DNA of 64,000 nucleotides from Paracoccaceae bacterium (GCA_022843025.1 JALHOL010000002.1:372001-436000); one strand, 5' to 3'; positions 25,941-37,118 are shown, numbered from the stretch's first letter. The notes: a model not told the origin generated them from the sequence alone. Numbers and translations are program-made.

Positions 25941-25973
25941 AAAGAAAAAACCCGGCCACTACGGGCCGGGTTT
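25941..25973 (-). terminator. Intrinsic terminator of ftsZ
   Basis: On the minus strand AAACCCGGCC pairs with GGCCGGGTTT (10 bp, 6-base loop) and runs into TTTTTTCTTT. It lies about 30 bases past the ftsZ stop and separates the division operon from lpxC. Confidence 0.92.
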
Positions 25974-26004
25974 CCATCTTTGTTACAGCCCCTGCAACGG
26001 GCTG

Positions 26005-27648
26005 TCAGTTCGCCTGACGGCGCAGAAAGGCCGGGATTTCGATCCGTTCCTGATCGGCGCTCATTTCCGGCTCATCGTCATAGCCCTGCACCTGCGGTTG
26101 CTGGCGCACGGCATTGCCCTGTGTTTCGCCATGGCCACCGGCCATGCGGTTGATCAGCGATCCGATGCCAAAGCGCGGACGCGGGGCCTCGGCCTGCTTG
26201 GCCGCCGGGGCCTGGACACGCGGCGATTGCGGCGCGGGGCGCGACTGGCCCTGCATTCCCGGGGCCTTGCTGACAGCGGCCTGCAACCGTGCCAAAGCCT
26301 CGGGCGTGGGCGTTCCCGGCGCACGCGGCGGGCGCGGCGCGGTGAAGTTGCCGGCATCCTGATCCAGCGACGCGGTCGCACGCGCCTGCATCGCGGGCTG
26401 CGGCGCAGGCATCGGTGCGGGCTGCGGGCGATAGGCCGGGGGCGGCAAATCATCGGCCATGTCCATTTCCGGCTCGTCGAAAGACGGGGCCGGATCGAAC
26501 AGCGAAGGCTCCTGCGCAGCGTGATGCGTCATCACCGGTTCCGGCTGCGGCGCGGGTGCGGGCATCGGCGCGGGGGCTACCTGCTGCACAGTCAGCGGCA
26601 CTTCGCGGCGCGGCTCGGCATGCTGCAACGGGGCCGCCATGCTGCGACGGGCCACCGGGGCTTCCTGCTTGGAAGCACGGCTTACATCGATCCCGGTCGC
26701 CACGACCGACACGCGGATCGCGCCTTCCATCGTTTCGTCCAGCGTCGAACCCACGATGATATTGGCCTCGGGGTCCACCTTCTCGCGGATGATGTTGGCC
26801 GCCTCGTCCAGCTCGAACAGCGTCAGGTCATAACCGCCGGTGATGTTGATCAGCACACCCTTGGCGCCGTTCAGCGAAATCTCGTCCAAGAGCGGGTTGG
26901 CAATCGCCTTCTCGGCGGCCTGCACGGCGCGGTCTTCGCCCGTTGCCTCGCCCGTGCCCATCATGGCCTTGCCCATCTCGTCCATCACGGCGCGCACATC
27001 GGCAAAGTCCAGGTTGATCAGGCCGGGGCGCACCATCAGGTCCGTCACACCCTTCACGCCCTGATACAGCACGTCATCGGCCATGGCGAAGGCTTCGGTA
27101 AAGGTCGTGCGCTCATTGGCCAGACGGAACAGGTTCTGGTTCGGAATGATGATCAGCGTATCAACAACCTTTTGCAGTGCCTCGATCCCGTCCTCGGCCT
27201 GCTTCATCCGCTTGGCGCCTTCGAACTGGAAGGGCTTGGTCACAACCCCAACCGTCAGCACGCCCAATTCCCGCGCCGCCTGCGCGATGATCGGGGCCGC
27301 ACCGGTCCCGGTGCCGCCACCCATGCCGGCGGTGATGAAACACATATGCGCGCCGGCCAGATGATCGACGATCTCCTCGATCGTTTCCTCTGCCGCTGCC
27401 GCGCCGACCTGCGGCCGCGCGCCTGCGCCCAACCCTTCAGTGACCTTCAGACCCATCTGGATACGCGAATGCGCGCGGCTGTGCTTCAGCGCCTGCGCAT
27501 CCGTGTTCGCCACAACGAACTCGACCCCTTCCAGGTTCTTGTCGATCATGTTGTTGACAGCGTTCCCGCCAGCCCCACCAACGCCAAAGACGGTGATGCG
27601 CGGCTTCAGCTCTTCCTGCTGCGAGGTCATCATCAGATTAAGGGTCAT
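26005..27648 (-). CDS. ftsZ: Cell division protein FtsZ
   Basis: Tubulin-like GTPase that forms the division ring. The 547-residue protein has the GTPase domain with [13 protein letters not shown], the tubulin signature [21 protein letters not shown] (T7 loop), then a long Pro/Ala/Gln-rich linker of about 190 residues and the conserved C-terminal peptide around [14 protein letters not shown] that binds FtsA. The extended linker is usual in alphaproteobacteria. ATG 27648 ([16 protein letters not shown]) has GGAG upstream. It follows ftsA with a 207-base gap holding DnaA-box-like and GANTC sites, so it has its own promoter in addition to read-through. Confidence 0.98.
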   Translation of the reverse strand: MTLNLMMTSQQEELKPRITVFGVGGAGGNAVNNMIDKNLEGVEFVVANTDAQALKHSRAHSRIQMGLKVTEGLGAGARPQVGAAAAEETIEEIVDHLAGAHMCFITAGMGGGTGTGAAPIIAQAARELGVLTVGVVTKPFQFEGAKRMKQAEDGIEALQKVVDTLIIIPNQNLFRLANERTTFTEAFAMADDVLYQGVKGVTDLMVRPGLINLDFADVRAVMDEMGKAMMGTGEATGEDRAVQAAEKAIANPLLDEISLNGAKGVLINITGGYDLTLFELDEAANIIREKVDPEANIIVGSTLDETMEGAIRVSVVATGIDVSRASKQEAPVARRSMAAPLQHAEPRREVPLTVQQVAPAPMPAPAPQPEPVMTHHAAQEPSLFDPAPSFDEPEMDMADDLPPPAYRPQPAPMPAPQPAMQARATASLDQDAGNFTAPRPPRAPGTPTPEALARLQAAVSKAPGMQGQSRPAPQSPRVQAPAAKQAEAPRPRFGIGSLINRMAGGHGETQGNAVRQQPQVQGYDDEPEMSADQERIEIPAFLRRQAN

Positions 27649-27723
27649 TGCCACTCCGCCTGCTGTTCGTTGTGCCGGCGTTTTTTGCCGTCCGGCTGTT
27701 AGTCGCGCCTGTCCCGGGCGCAG

Positions 27724-27754
27724 GAATCCGAATTTATCCACGATTCTATCCACA
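27724..27754. promoter_or_regulatory. Two DnaA-box-like sites and two GANTC sites in the ftsZ leader
   Basis: TTATCCACG (27734-27742) and CTATCCACA (27746-27754) each differ by one base from the DnaA box TTATCCACA and lie in the same orientation 12 bases apart. GAATC (27724-27728) and GATTC (27742-27746) are GANTC sites for a CcrM-type cell-cycle methylase. They lie 76-106 bases upstream of the ftsZ start codon. In Caulobacter, DnaA and CcrM both affect ftsZ; the same link here is inference. Confidence 0.55.
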
Positions 27755-27855
27755 AGGGGGCCTCAGGTCACGCGAAAAACACCAAAACGCCACAAAATAT
27801 AGGGAATTGTTTCCCGCCATCAGCGGGATTTCGCCGTCAGCACTGCATATGGTCG

Positions 27856-29190
27856 TTACCAGTTGTCCTTGAACCATTTGAAGGCCCTTTTCAGCGACCG
27901 CGCGGGATACCGCTCACTCGGGATTTCGAAATCCCACCACTCGTCCTGCGGATGCGCCGCAAACAGGCACAGGCCCACCGCACTCGCAAACGCTGCACCC
28001 GTCGCCGCCTGCGGCAGGCCCTGCACGCGCAGCGGACGGCCCAGCCGCACCTGCTGGCCCAAAATCCGTGCGGCCAACCCGTCCAGCCCCGGAATCTGGC
28101 TCGCGCCCCCGGTCAGCACGATCTGCTGGCTCGGCAGATATTCAAACCCGGCCGCATCCAGCCGCGACCGCGCCTCTTCCAGAATTTCCTCGACCCGCGG
28201 CCGCATGATCCCGATCAGCTCCGTCCGGCTGATCTGGCGACGGTCCTTTTCCCAATCGCCGCTTTCGCCGCCCGTCTCGATCATCTCGCGATCATCCATG
28301 CTGGTGGCATAGACGCCGCCATGCTTGGTCTTGATCTTCTCGGCCATCGACATCGGGATCTGCAACCCTTTGGAGATGTCCGATGTCACATGGTCCCCGC
28401 CCAGCCGAACCGAGTCGGCAAAAATCATGTGCTTCTTCATGAATATCGAAATGCCGGTCGACCCACCGCCCATGTCGACGCAGGCCGCGCCCAATTCCTG
28501 CTCGTCTTCCACCAGTGACGAAATCCCCGACACATAGGCAGAAGATGCAATCCCGGCCAATTCCAGATCACAGCGCTTGATGCAGTACAGCAGGTTCTGC
28601 ACCACCGCCCCATCCACCGACAGCAGATGCATATCGCACGCAATCCGGTTGCCGATCTGCCCACGCGGATCGCCCAGCCCCGTGCGGTGATCCAGTGCAA
28701 AGTTCACCGGCTGCGCGTGCAGCACCTCGCGCCCCGGCCCCAGATCGGGCACGTCACAGGCCGCCAGCACATTGGCCACGTCCTGCTCGGTCACGACCGA
28801 ATCCTGCAAATCCCATTCGCCTGCAAGCCCATAGCTGCGCGGCTCGGCCCCGCTGAAACAGGCGATCACATGATCCACCCGCACATTGGCCATCTTCTGC
28901 GCCGCCTGCACCGCGGTACGAATTGCGCGCTCCGTCTCGTTCATCACGGCGATTTCGCCGAATTTCACGCCGCGCGACCGCGTCGTCGCCGCCCCGATCA
29001 CCCGGAAAGACGATTGCCCCGCCATCGGCCCCACGCCATCCGCCTCGCGCAGCCGCTCCGGCCCGTCAAAACGCAGGATCAGACAGGCGATCTTTGATGT
29101 CCCCACATCCAGCACGGCCACCACGCCGCGCTGCATTGCCGCCCGCCGCATATGCCGCATTGCCCGCTGGGTTTCATAAAGCCCGGTCAT
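27856..29190 (-). CDS. ftsA: Cell division protein FtsA
   Basis: Actin-like membrane tether of the FtsZ ring. The 444-residue protein has the ATPase motifs VAVLDVGTSKIACLI, VDMGGGSTGISIF and VLTGGASQIPGLDGLA, an SHS2-type inserted domain around residue 90-170, and a C-terminal amphipathic helix (SLKRAFKWFKDNW) that binds the membrane. Its ATG overlaps the ftsQ stop as ATGA, so the pair are translationally coupled. It has a longer N-terminus than enterobacterial FtsA, as usual in Rhodobacteraceae. Confidence 0.97.
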   Translation of the reverse strand: MTGLYETQRAMRHMRRAAMQRGVVAVLDVGTSKIACLILRFDGPERLREADGVGPMAGQSSFRVIGAATTRSRGVKFGEIAVMNETERAIRTAVQAAQKMANVRVDHVIACFSGAEPRSYGLAGEWDLQDSVVTEQDVANVLAACDVPDLGPGREVLHAQPVNFALDHRTGLGDPRGQIGNRIACDMHLLSVDGAVVQNLLYCIKRCDLELAGIASSAYVSGISSLVEDEQELGAACVDMGGGSTGISIFMKKHMIFADSVRLGGDHVTSDISKGLQIPMSMAEKIKTKHGGVYATSMDDREMIETGGESGDWEKDRRQISRTELIGIMRPRVEEILEEARSRLDAAGFEYLPSQQIVLTGGASQIPGLDGLAARILGQQVRLGRPLRVQGLPQAATGAAFASAVGLCLFAAHPQDEWWDFEIPSERYPARSLKRAFKWFKDNW

Positions 29191-30089
29191 AATTCGCTCC
29201 CGCTCACATCAATGCCCTGTTCCTTGCGGTGTTCATTCAGCGCGTATGGCGCCAACCGCAGCACGGGTCGTTTGTCATTTCTCAGATCAACGCTCAGCAC
29301 GTCGCGCGCCAAAAGGTCTTCGGCCTTGTCCAGCGCCATCAGCCGCTCCATCGCCGCCACGGCGTCATGGGCGGGCAGCATGATCTTCTGGTTGCGGTCC
29401 AGGATCATGTCCCAGCGCCGCTCGCCCATCCGCACCAGCCCGCGCACACGCGGCAGGATCGGCTGCGCGGCGGCAAACAGTTCCAGCGCCTCGCCCGTGG
29501 CTTGATCCGCGCCGTCGCCCGCGATCAGCGGCAGATCGGGTCGATCGGTCCGCGCGGCCAGCCCCGCCACCCGCACCCCGCCCTCATCCAGCATCTCCAG
29601 CCGCTCGCCCTGCCGCCACACGACCACCGGCATCCGCTCGGTGATCGCAACCTGCAACACACCGCCCGACCGCACCCGCAACTCGGCCTTGGCCACGGCG
29701 TCCAACTCCTCGACCCGCGCCCGCACGGCATCAAGATCAATGTCAAAGGAAGACAGCGGCAGCTTCAGATCCACCCGCCCCCGGATCGCCTCGGCCAGTT
29801 CAGGCGAGGCCCCCTCAACCGATACCAGCCCCACCATGAATTCCGGCCGGTTCTGGAACTTGTCCTTCAGGTCGGTGTAAATCCCCGTCACCGCCGCACG
29901 GCGATCGGCATTCCCGGCATAAAGCCCCACCGCCATCGCCAGCACAAACACCGGCACCCCCACCCGCGCCATCACGCGGAACACCGGGGTCAACCACAGC
30001 CGCTGCATCCGGTAAGCCCAGCGCGACGGCGCCGGATCACGCCGGGGCGAACGGGAATAGACGCGCGGCTCCGGTCTCAACGGTTGCAT
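29187..30089 (-). CDS. ftsQ: Cell division protein FtsQ
   Basis: Bitopic divisome protein linking cytoplasmic and periplasmic parts of the septal ring. The 300-residue protein has a basic N-terminal tail, one membrane helix ([15 protein letters not shown]), a POTRA domain containing [14 protein letters not shown], and a C-terminal FtsQ domain with [14 protein letters not shown] and [16 protein letters not shown]. Start ATG 30089 ([12 protein letters not shown]) lies inside the end of ddl, a 13-base overlap; its stop overlaps ftsA. All three genes are therefore coupled. Confidence 0.94.
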   Translation of the reverse strand: MQPLRPEPRVYSRSPRRDPAPSRWAYRMQRLWLTPVFRVMARVGVPVFVLAMAVGLYAGNADRRAAVTGIYTDLKDKFQNRPEFMVGLVSVEGASPELAEAIRGRVDLKLPLSSFDIDLDAVRARVEELDAVAKAELRVRSGGVLQVAITERMPVVVWRQGERLEMLDEGGVRVAGLAARTDRPDLPLIAGDGADQATGEALELFAAAQPILPRVRGLVRMGERRWDMILDRNQKIMLPAHDAVAAMERLMALDKAEDLLARDVLSVDLRNDKRPVLRLAPYALNEHRKEQGIDVSGSEL

Positions 30090-30997
30090 GACGCATCCTC
30101 CACAATCCACCTGCACAACTCCGGGAAGGAAATCCCCACATGCGCCGCCTGCTCCGGCGACAGCGAGGTGGGCGTCATCCCCGGCTGGGTATTTGTCTCC
30201 AGCAGGATCAGCCCCGCCAATCCCCGCGCCTCATCCCAGCGAAAATCCGTCCGGCTCAGCCCGCGGCAGCCCAGCGCCCGATGCGCGCGCACGGCATAAT
30301 CCATACAGGCCGCCGCAATCTCGTCGGGCACCTGGGCAGGCAGCACATGGCGGCTCCCGCCGGGCTTGTATTTCGCGTCATAATCATACCAGCCATCGGT
30401 GATGATATCGGTCAGGCACAACGCCCGGTCCCCCAGCACGCTGACCGTCATCTCGCGCCCCGGCGCATAGGTCTCGACCATCACCATCGCGGGCATCTCG
30501 GCCGACAGACGCGGCGCATTCGATCCTTCGCGCACGATGTACACGCCGACCGAAGACCCCTCATTCACCGGCTTCACCACATAAGGCGCGGCCATCACAT
30601 GCCCCGCCTCCACCGCCTCGCGCGGCACCACGACGCTCTCCACGATGGGCAGACCCGCCACGCGGTAGGCTTCCTTGGCGCGCTGCTTGTCCATCGCCAG
30701 CGACGAGGCCAACACGCCCGAATGGGTATAGGGAATCCGCATCCATTCCAGGATGCCCTGCACGCAGCCATCCTCGCCCCAGCGGCCATGCAGGGCGTTG
30801 AAACAGACGTCGGGTTTGATCTCGTCAAGACGCATGGCAAGGTCGAGGCCGGCATCGACCTCGATCACATCATATCCCGCCTCGCGAAGTGCCCCGGCGC
30901 ATTCACGCCCTGTAGAAAGCGAAACCTCCCGCTCTGCGGAAAGCCCACCCTTTATCACCGCCACGAGGGGGACGCTCTTGCCAGAACCGCCCGCCAT
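30077..30997 (-). CDS. ddl: D-alanine--D-alanine ligase
   Basis: ATP-grasp ligase that makes D-Ala-D-Ala for peptidoglycan. The 306-residue protein has [45 protein letters not shown], and [18 protein letters not shown] with the metal ligands. DdlB-type placement between murB and ftsQ is standard. It starts at ATG 30997, 37 bases after murB, and overlaps ftsQ by 13 bases. Confidence 0.97.
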   Translation of the reverse strand: MAGGSGKSVPLVAVIKGGLSAEREVSLSTGRECAGALREAGYDVIEVDAGLDLAMRLDEIKPDVCFNALHGRWGEDGCVQGILEWMRIPYTHSGVLASSLAMDKQRAKEAYRVAGLPIVESVVVPREAVEAGHVMAAPYVVKPVNEGSSVGVYIVREGSNAPRLSAEMPAMVMVETYAPGREMTVSVLGDRALCLTDIITDGWYDYDAKYKPGGSRHVLPAQVPDEIAAACMDYAVRAHRALGCRGLSRTDFRWDEARGLAGLILLETNTQPGMTPTSLSPEQAAHVGISFPELCRWIVEDASCNR

Positions 30998-31034
30998 TTT
31001 CGCCTCAAGCCGGGTCTTGCGCCCGTTTTTGTCA

Positions 31035-31964
31035 TTAATCTGCGGTCGGTTCGCCGATCCGCATGATTTCCCACTCTAACGTGATACCGCTCGCTTGGAA
31101 AACCCTTTTTCGCACCTCTTCGCCCAATCCTTCCAGATCGGCGGCAGTCGCGCCACCCGTATTGATCAGGAAATTGGAATGCATCTCGCTCATCTGCGCG
31201 CCGCCCCGCCGCGCGCCGCGCATCCCGGCGTCGTCGATCACTTTCCAGGCCTTCAATTCATGCGTGTCATCGGCCGTCCCGGTCGATGATCGCCCCAGCG
31301 GATTGCGAAATGTCGATCCGGCCGAACGCTCCTTGGTCGGCTGGCTCGCATCGCGCTTGGCGATCTGCTCCGCCATCCGCGCCTCCAGCGCCGCAGGATC
31401 GCCCCGCTCTGCCCGGAACGTGGCCTCCACGATCACCCACCCTTCGGGCAGCGTCGATTGGCGATAGCGCAACTCCAACTCTGCGGCGGGAATGGTCACC
31501 ACATCCCCCGCCCGCGTCACCGCCTGCACGGAAACAAGATGATCGGCCACATAGCTGCCATAGCAGCCCGCATTCATCCGCACCGCCCCGCCGATACTGC
31601 CGGGAATGGTGCGCAGAAAGGTCAGGTCCAGCCCCGCCTCTGCCGCCCGCCGCGCCACATGCGCATCCAGCGCCGCCGCCCCCGCCGTCACGCGGTCGCC
31701 CTCCACGGCAATCCCGTTGAACCCCCGCCCCAGCCGGATCACCACCGCCCGTATCCCGCCATCCCGCACGATCAGGTTTGATCCCACCCCCATGGGAAAC
31801 ACCGTCACGCTCGGGTCCAGATCACGCAGGAACGCGGCAAGGTCCGCCACATCCGCAGGCTGGAACACCACATCCGCAGGCCCGCCCACGCGCAGCCATG
31901 TCAAATCGGCCAAAGGCCGCTGCTCGGTCAGGGTGCCACGGGTGGGGGGGTAATCATGCGCCAT
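31035..31964 (-). CDS. murB: UDP-N-acetylenolpyruvoylglucosamine reductase
   Basis: FAD enzyme reducing UDP-GlcNAc-enolpyruvate to UDP-MurNAc. The 309-residue protein has the FAD-binding blocks [15 protein letters not shown] and [10 protein letters not shown], the [19 protein letters not shown] core and the C-terminal catalytic region SAGSTFRNP and [17 protein letters not shown], the form of type I/IIa enzymes. It heads the murB-ddl-ftsQ-ftsA run. Usually murB follows murC directly; here the DUF2484, small membrane protein and PRC-barrel genes lie between. Confidence 0.96.
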   Translation of the reverse strand: MAHDYPPTRGTLTEQRPLADLTWLRVGGPADVVFQPADVADLAAFLRDLDPSVTVFPMGVGSNLIVRDGGIRAVVIRLGRGFNGIAVEGDRVTAGAAALDAHVARRAAEAGLDLTFLRTIPGSIGGAVRMNAGCYGSYVADHLVSVQAVTRAGDVVTIPAAELELRYRQSTLPEGWVIVEATFRAERGDPAALEARMAEQIAKRDASQPTKERSAGSTFRNPLGRSSTGTADDTHELKAWKVIDDAGMRGARRGGAQMSEMHSNFLINTGGATAADLEGLGEEVRKRVFQASGITLEWEIMRIGEPTAD

Positions 31965-31999
31965 ACCGCTTCGTATCCGCGCCCTGCCCCGAAATGCAA

Positions 32000-32059
32000 G
32001 ATGCCCCGGCCCTTGCAGGCCGGGGCATCATGGGTGTGCGGGGGGCCGTGGCCCCCCGC
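32000..32059. terminator. Two GC hairpins between the PRC gene and murB
   Basis: GATGCCCCGGCC and GGCCGGGGCATC form a 12-bp stem with loop CTTGCA (32000-32029). GCGGGGGGCC and GGCCCCCCGC form a 10-bp stem with a 2-base loop (32038-32059). Neither has a U-tract, so termination would be Rho-assisted or they may protect the PRC-gene message end. Both also lie in the murB leader. Confidence 0.65.
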
Positions 32060-32072
32060 ACCAAACCCCGGA

Positions 32073-32462
32073 TCAGATCCAGTAAGGCGCCACACCGTAA
32101 TATTCATGGCTGCGCTGCTGCCAGTCGCGGTCCTTCAGCCAGGTCTCATCCTGCTTCGGCGCGTTCTCCAGCTGGTCCTTCGTCAGATCGGTGACATAGC
32201 CCTCGCGCGCCGAGTCATAGCGCAGCTTGCCGAACGGAATGGCATGGAACGCACTCCCGATCCCCAGAAAGCCACCGAACTGCAACACGCCGTAAACCAC
32301 CCGCCCCGAGGCGCTGTCGATCATCATATCGTCAATATGCCCCAACTCTTCGCCCGCCGGGTTGAACACCCGCGTGCCCTGAATGGTCTGGCCCGAAATC
32401 ATGGTGTGGTTGCCATCCTTGGGCATGGTCGAAGTGGCTGCACCGGTATTCTGCATCTGCAT
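32073..32462 (-). CDS. PRC-barrel domain protein
   Basis: A 129-residue soluble protein whose middle is a PRC barrel: ISGQTIQGTRVFNPAGEELG, HIDDMMID, RVVYGVLQFGGFLGIGSAFHAIPF. These small barrels bind other macromolecules; stand-alone members in Rhodobacteraceae are often stress- or stationary-phase-linked, but no specific role is known. The ATG at 32462 has GGAGGACG upstream, a strong site. It is divergent from the small membrane protein gene, and the pair breaks the usual murC-murB continuity. Confidence 0.85.
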   Translation of the reverse strand: MQMQNTGAATSTMPKDGNHTMISGQTIQGTRVFNPAGEELGHIDDMMIDSASGRVVYGVLQFGGFLGIGSAFHAIPFGKLRYDSAREGYVTDLTKDQLENAPKQDETWLKDRDWQQRSHEYYGVAPYWI

Positions 32463-32680
32463 GGGTCGTCCTCCATCATGGGGCAAACAGGGCCACCTTG
32501 GCCGGCTGCTTGCCTGATATCGGGTCAACGTCCCCCGCCCGCCGGGGTTCCGGCCCCCACCCGACCCTGCGCTTAACCGCCGATCCCGCCCCCAAGCCCG
32601 GCGAAACAACGCCCATCACGCCCCTGTCAGGGAACGCCCCGGCCCCGTCACGCGTTTCCCCACAATTCAAGGAACATCCC

Positions 32681-32992
32681 ATGACCTTTCCCTATCTGCG
32701 CTCCACCATCCTGCCCCTGACAGTCGGCTGCATCGCTGGTGCCGTGGTAATCGCCGGGCTCACCGCGGGGGTTTACAGCTGGAAACTTTTTGCCGCCGCC
32801 ATCGCCATCGGTCTTGTGGTCGGGGTGCCCGCCGGACTGTGGAGCGTGCGCCGCATGCGCGCCACAACGCCCCTCGCGCGCCCCGAAAGCCCCACGATGG
32901 ACCCGGACGCCGCCGCCCGCGCGGTCAACCCCCATCGCCCGGAACCCTATCCCGCCGCCGCCGATCAGGGCCGCGCCGAACCTGCCAAGTGA
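32681..32992 (+). CDS. Small membrane protein, unknown
   Basis: A 103-residue protein with two membrane helices (STILPLTVGCIAGAVVIAGL and FAAAIAIGLVVGVPAGLWSV) followed by an Arg/Pro-rich cytoplasmic tail of about 45 residues (RRMRATTPLARPES and PHRPEPYP). AAGGAAC precedes the ATG. It is the only plus-strand gene inside the murein block. I recognise no family; the tail could be a peptide-interaction arm. Confidence 0.65.
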   Translation: MTFPYLRSTILPLTVGCIAGAVVIAGLTAGVYSWKLFAAAIAIGLVVGVPAGLWSVRRMRATTPLARPESPTMDPDAAARAVNPHRPEPYPAAADQGRAEPAK

Positions 32993-33032
32993 TAAGAGGT
33001 GCCAAATGAAAAAGGCGGGGAAGTCCCCCGCC

Positions 33033-33290
33033 CTATTCCGCCGGCTCCGCGCCCTTGCGCCGAATCCAGCGCACCAGATAGATCACCGGCCAGCGCAGCA
33101 CACTCGCCCCCGCCGCCAGCAGGATCATCCCCCAGACTGGCCCCGCCGTCCACGTGACCCAGCCCAATATGGGTATCCCCACCGCAATCAGGCCGAACGC
33201 CCGCCGCCAATGATGATCCCGGCTCGGCAGCATCGCCGCCACATTGGCCACGATCAACCAGACAAAGGCCGCTGCCAGCGCCCAGGTCAT
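33033..33290 (-). CDS. DUF2484 family membrane protein
   Basis: An 85-residue protein with three short hydrophobic segments ([36 protein letters not shown] and [19 protein letters not shown]) and a basic end. This matches DUF2484, a family found almost only next to murC and murB in Rhodobacteraceae. The ATG overlaps the murC stop as ATGA. Its strict neighbourhood hints at a wall-synthesis role that has not been shown. Confidence 0.88.
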   Translation of the reverse strand: MTWALAAAFVWLIVANVAAMLPSRDHHWRRAFGLIAVGIPILGWVTWTAGPVWGMILLAAGASVLRWPVIYLVRWIRRKGAEPAE

Positions 33291-34711
33291 GCCGCCGCCC
33301 CCATCAACCGGCCGGGCAGATTGTTCGCCCAAGCGCTGATCGTCCCTGCGCCAAGGCACACCACCATGTCGCCGGGCCGCGCCTGTTCCTTCACCAACCG
33401 CGCCAGATCGGCCTCATCCGTGATCCCCCGCGCATGGCGATGCCCGTGCGCGATCAGGCCCGAGATCAGGTCATCCCGGCTCGCCCCCGGGATCGGGTCC
33501 TCGCCCGCCGCATAGACATCGGCAATCGCCACCACATCCGCCTCGTTGAAACAGGTGCAGAAATCGTCAAACAGGCTCGCCAACCGCGTATAGCGGTGGG
33601 GCTGATGCACCGCGATGATCCGCGCGCCCGGATTGCCCGCCACCGCCTGCCGCGCCGCCTTCAACACGGCGGCAATCTCCACCGGATGATGGCCGTAATC
33701 GTCGATGATGGTCACGCCATTCACCTCGCCCACGCGGGTGAAACGGCGGTTCACACCCCCGAACGCGGCCAAAGCCTCGCGGATTTCGTCCTTCTTCATC
33801 CCCAAATGCCGCGCCACGGCAATCGCCGAAAGCGCGTTGGATACGTTGTGATCCCCCGGCATCGGCAAAGTGCACCCCTCGATCATCGAACCCTCCCCTT
33901 CATTCTGAAGAAGAACGTCGAACATCGCGATTCCATTCCGATAGGAAAGATTCACCGCCCGCACATCGGCCTGTGCGTTGAATCCAAAGGTCACGATCCG
34001 CCGGTCCGTCACCTTGCCGACCAGCGCCTGCACCTCGGGATGATCCGTGCAGCACACCGCCAGACCATAGAACGGGATGTTCGACACGAAATCGTAGAAC
34101 CCTTTCCGCAGCGCGTCGAAATTGCCCCAATGCTCCATATGCTCGGGGTCGATATTGGTCACGATGGCGATGGTCGCGGGCAGTCGGTTGAACGACCCGT
34201 CGCTTTCATCCGCCTCTACCACCATCCACTCGCCCGCTCCGGCCCGCGCATTGGATCCATAGGCATGGATTACGCCGCCATTGATCACGGTGGGGTCAAA
34301 GCCGCCCTTGTCCAGCAGCGTCGCCACCATCGTCGTGGTGGTCGTCTTGCCATGCGTCCCGGCAATCGCGATGTTGGATTTCAACCGCATCAACTCGGCC
34401 AGCATCTCGGCCCGCCGCACCACCGGCAGCTTGCGCCGCCGCGCCTCTTCCAGTTCCGGATTGCCCTTCTTGATGGCCGAGGAAATCACCACCACCGCCG
34501 CCTCGCCGATATTCTCGGCCCGCTGCCCCTCAAAGAACACAGCCCCCAACCCGACCAGTCGATCGGTAATCTTCGATGCCTTGCTGTCCGATCCCTGCAC
34601 CGGATAGCCCAGCGTCATCAGCACCTCGGCAATCCCCGACATACCGATCCCGCCGATCCCCACGAAATGGATGGGGCCCAGCTCCCCCGGAAGCTTTGTC
34701 GCCGCGTTCAT
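33287..34711 (-). CDS. murC: UDP-N-acetylmuramate--L-alanine ligase
   Basis: Adds L-alanine to UDP-MurNAc, the first Mur ligase step. The 474-residue protein has the N-terminal UDP-binding [17 protein letters not shown], the ATP loop [13 protein letters not shown], the central [11 protein letters not shown] and [12 protein letters not shown], and a C-terminal domain ending near [13 protein letters not shown]. The ATG overlaps the murG stop as ATGA and its own stop overlaps DUF2484. Confidence 0.98.
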   Translation of the reverse strand: MNAATKLPGELGPIHFVGIGGIGMSGIAEVLMTLGYPVQGSDSKASKITDRLVGLGAVFFEGQRAENIGEAAVVVISSAIKKGNPELEEARRRKLPVVRRAEMLAELMRLKSNIAIAGTHGKTTTTTMVATLLDKGGFDPTVINGGVIHAYGSNARAGAGEWMVVEADESDGSFNRLPATIAIVTNIDPEHMEHWGNFDALRKGFYDFVSNIPFYGLAVCCTDHPEVQALVGKVTDRRIVTFGFNAQADVRAVNLSYRNGIAMFDVLLQNEGEGSMIEGCTLPMPGDHNVSNALSAIAVARHLGMKKDEIREALAAFGGVNRRFTRVGEVNGVTIIDDYGHHPVEIAAVLKAARQAVAGNPGARIIAVHQPHRYTRLASLFDDFCTCFNEADVVAIADVYAAGEDPIPGASRDDLISGLIAHGHRHARGITDEADLARLVKEQARPGDMVVCLGAGTISAWANNLPGRLMGAAA

Positions 34712-35808
34712 GCTGTTTTCCCCTTCGCAAGTTCCTCGACCAGCGCCACCAGACGCGCGGTCGCATCGGGTCTTCCCTGACCCAACGCATGCTGCGCCAT
34801 CGCCACTGCCGCATCCGGCTGGCCCAGCACCGCTTCCAATTGCGCGGCAAGCGCCACGGGGTCAAGCAGCTTTTCCGGCATCAGGATGGCCGCCCCTGCG
34901 TCAACCAACCCGCGCGCATTGGCGCTCTGATGATCGCCCGTCGCCGCCGCAAAGGGGATCAGGATCGCCGGCCGCCCGATCACGCTGATATCCGCCACCG
35001 ACGATGCCCCCGACCGCGACACCACCAGTTGCGCCTCTGAAAGCCTGCGCGGGATGTCGCGAAAGAACGGCTCCACCTCGGCCATGATGCCCGCCGCCGC
35101 ATAGGCCGCGACAACCCGTTCCAGATCCTCTTCCCGCGCCTGATGCGCCACGCGCAGGTATCGCTTGATGCCCTCCGGCAGCGCCGCCACTGCCGCAGGC
35201 ACCACATCCGACAGCACCTTTGCGCCCTGACTGCCCCCGATCACCAACAGGCTCATCGGATAATCGCCCGGCGGAATATACCCCGCCGCCGCCCGCTCCA
35301 GCACCGCCGCCCGCACCGGATTGCCGGTATGCACGCCCGCCACGCCCTCGGGCAGGTCCGTGGGCCAGGTGCCACAGGCCACCCGGTCCACCCGGCGCGC
35401 AAAGACGCGGTTCACCCGCCCCAGCACGCCATTTTGTTCATGGATCATCCGCGGCCGCCGCAGCACCCAGGCCGCTGCCAGCGCCGGGATCGTCGGATAG
35501 CCGCCGAACCCCACCACCACCGCAGGCTTGTCGCGCAGCATCGCCCAGACCGCCGACAAGACCCCGCCCGCAATCCGGAACGGCACGGCCAGCTTTGCCA
35601 CCACCCCGCCGCGCGCAAAGGTGGCGCTCGCCACCTCCTCCACCGCGACAACATGCGGAAACCCGCCCGTGTAACGCGCCCCGCGCGCATCGGTCGACAG
35701 CTTCACCCGCCAGCCCTGCCGCACCATCGCCTCGGCCAAGGCCTGGGCGGGAAACATATGCCCCCCCGTGCCCCCCGCCGCGATCAGCAGAAGCGGACCC
35801 TGCGCCAT
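34708..35808 (-). CDS. murG: UDP-GlcNAc:lipid I GlcNAc transferase
   Basis: Peripheral inner-membrane glycosyltransferase making lipid II from lipid I. The 366-residue GT-B protein has the glycine loop [37 protein letters not shown], and the donor site [19 protein letters not shown] followed by [11 protein letters not shown]. The start codon shares one base with the ftsW stop (TGATG). A longer in-frame extension within ftsW is rejected as it is the shadow of that gene. Confidence 0.97.
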   Translation of the reverse strand: MAQGPLLLIAAGGTGGHMFPAQALAEAMVRQGWRVKLSTDARGARYTGGFPHVVAVEEVASATFARGGVVAKLAVPFRIAGGVLSAVWAMLRDKPAVVVGFGGYPTIPALAAAWVLRRPRMIHEQNGVLGRVNRVFARRVDRVACGTWPTDLPEGVAGVHTGNPVRAAVLERAAAGYIPPGDYPMSLLVIGGSQGAKVLSDVVPAAVAALPEGIKRYLRVAHQAREEDLERVVAAYAAAGIMAEVEPFFRDIPRRLSEAQLVVSRSGASSVADISVIGRPAILIPFAAATGDHQSANARGLVDAGAAILMPEKLLDPVALAAQLEAVLGQPDAAVAMAQHALGQGRPDATARLVALVEELAKGKTA

Positions 35809-36974
35809 CAGCGCCCTCCGCGCCCGAAGATATCGCCCATCTGCCCCTGCGGACGCATCCGCGTCATCGCCAGCAGCGCGCCCACCGTTATCCCTGCCGC
35901 AATCACCGAAGACCCGCCATAACTCACAAATGGCAGCGTCATCCCCTTCGCGGGCAACAGCCGCACCGCCACACCCATATTGATCATCGCCTGCACGCCA
36001 AAGATGCAGGCAAGCCCCGTCCCCGCCAGCCGGATAAACGGGTCCCGCTCCTTGGTCAGCCGCATCAGCGACCGCACCACGACCGTGGTATAAAGCGCGA
36101 TGATGACAAGGACGAGGATCAGGCCATATTCCTCGGCCGCCACTGCGATGATGAAATCGGTATGCGCATCCGGCAGCGACCATTTCACCTGCCCCGCGCC
36201 CACGCCCACCCCGAAGAACCCGCCTTCCTGAATGGCATTGGTCGCATAGCCAAGCTGCGTGCGCGGGTCGATATCCGGCGTCAGAAACCCGTCGATCCGG
36301 CGCGCGAAATGCTCGCTGCTCTCATAGGCGCCGAAACCGCCTACCATCACCAGTCCCAGCACCACCCCGATCAGGGTCATCGGCGCCCCGGCCACGAAAT
36401 ACACCACACCCCAGCCAAACAGCACCAGCGCCGCCTGCCCGAAGTCCGGCTGTATCGCCAGCAGCGCCACGACCACCAGCGCAATGGCGAAACTCACCGT
36501 CTTTCCGGGCGGCCCGTTCAGATCGAAACTCGCCGCCATCAGCCAGGCCACCACGATCACGAAACCGGGCTTCAGGAATTCCGACGGCTGCACCGATGCA
36601 AACCCAAGGCTGAACCAGCGCACCGCCCCCTTGCCGAAATCCGTTCCGAAAAACGGCAACAGGCACAGCGCCAGGAAGGCCAGAGCGAAGCCCGCCACCC
36701 CGATGCGCCGCACCATGGCGGGCGTCATCATCGACACCCCCACCATCGCCGCCAGTGCCAGCCCGCCAAAAAAGGCTTGCCGCTGCACATAATAGAAAGG
36801 CTCCAGCCCGTTCCGGCTCGCCAGCGGCACACTCGCCGCAAGGCCAAGCAGCAGACCGATGCCAAACAAGACCATGATGCAGGTCATCGACCACTTGTCG
36901 ATTGTCCGCCACCAACGGGGAAGAACAGGCTCCGTCACCCGTGAGGGCATGGAGCCATAGACCATCTCAGTCAT
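35808..36974 (-). CDS. ftsW: SEDS glycosyltransferase FtsW
   Basis: Polytopic SEDS-family septal peptidoglycan polymerase that works with class B PBP FtsI. The 388-residue protein has about ten membrane helices and the conserved [20 protein letters not shown] and the C-terminal [23 protein letters not shown] 36974 ([12 protein letters not shown]) is chosen; AGG is about 12 bases upstream. It heads ftsW-murG-murC-DUF2484. In most relatives murD lies just upstream, but here a gap, the hydrolase gene and the kdp operon intervene. Confidence 0.97.
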   Translation of the reverse strand: MTEMVYGSMPSRVTEPVLPRWWRTIDKWSMTCIMVLFGIGLLLGLAASVPLASRNGLEPFYYVQRQAFFGGLALAAMVGVSMMTPAMVRRIGVAGFALAFLALCLLPFFGTDFGKGAVRWFSLGFASVQPSEFLKPGFVIVVAWLMAASFDLNGPPGKTVSFAIALVVVALLAIQPDFGQAALVLFGWGVVYFVAGAPMTLIGVVLGLVMVGGFGAYESSEHFARRIDGFLTPDIDPRTQLGYATNAIQEGGFFGVGVGAGQVKWSLPDAHTDFIIAVAAEEYGLILVLVIIALYTTVVVRSLMRLTKERDPFIRLAGTGLACIFGVQAMINMGVAVRLLPAKGMTLPFVSYGGSSVIAAGITVGALLAMTRMRPQGQMGDIFGRGGR

Positions 36975-37118
36975 GGATAATACGCCTGTCGCCTGCACTG
37001 CTCGATGCCCGTTTGTCCGGGCTTGTCATAACTCTAGCCCAACTCCGCGAATCAATCCAGCCCAAAGCACGCACCACGATTCGCCCGAATCGCCCCGATT
37101 CCTCTCGCGTCCTCCCCC

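Noticed and set aside
35811..36183. Upstream extension of murG into ftsW
   Set aside because: It overlaps a confident gene in another frame; the family start and TGATG junction fit ATG 35808.
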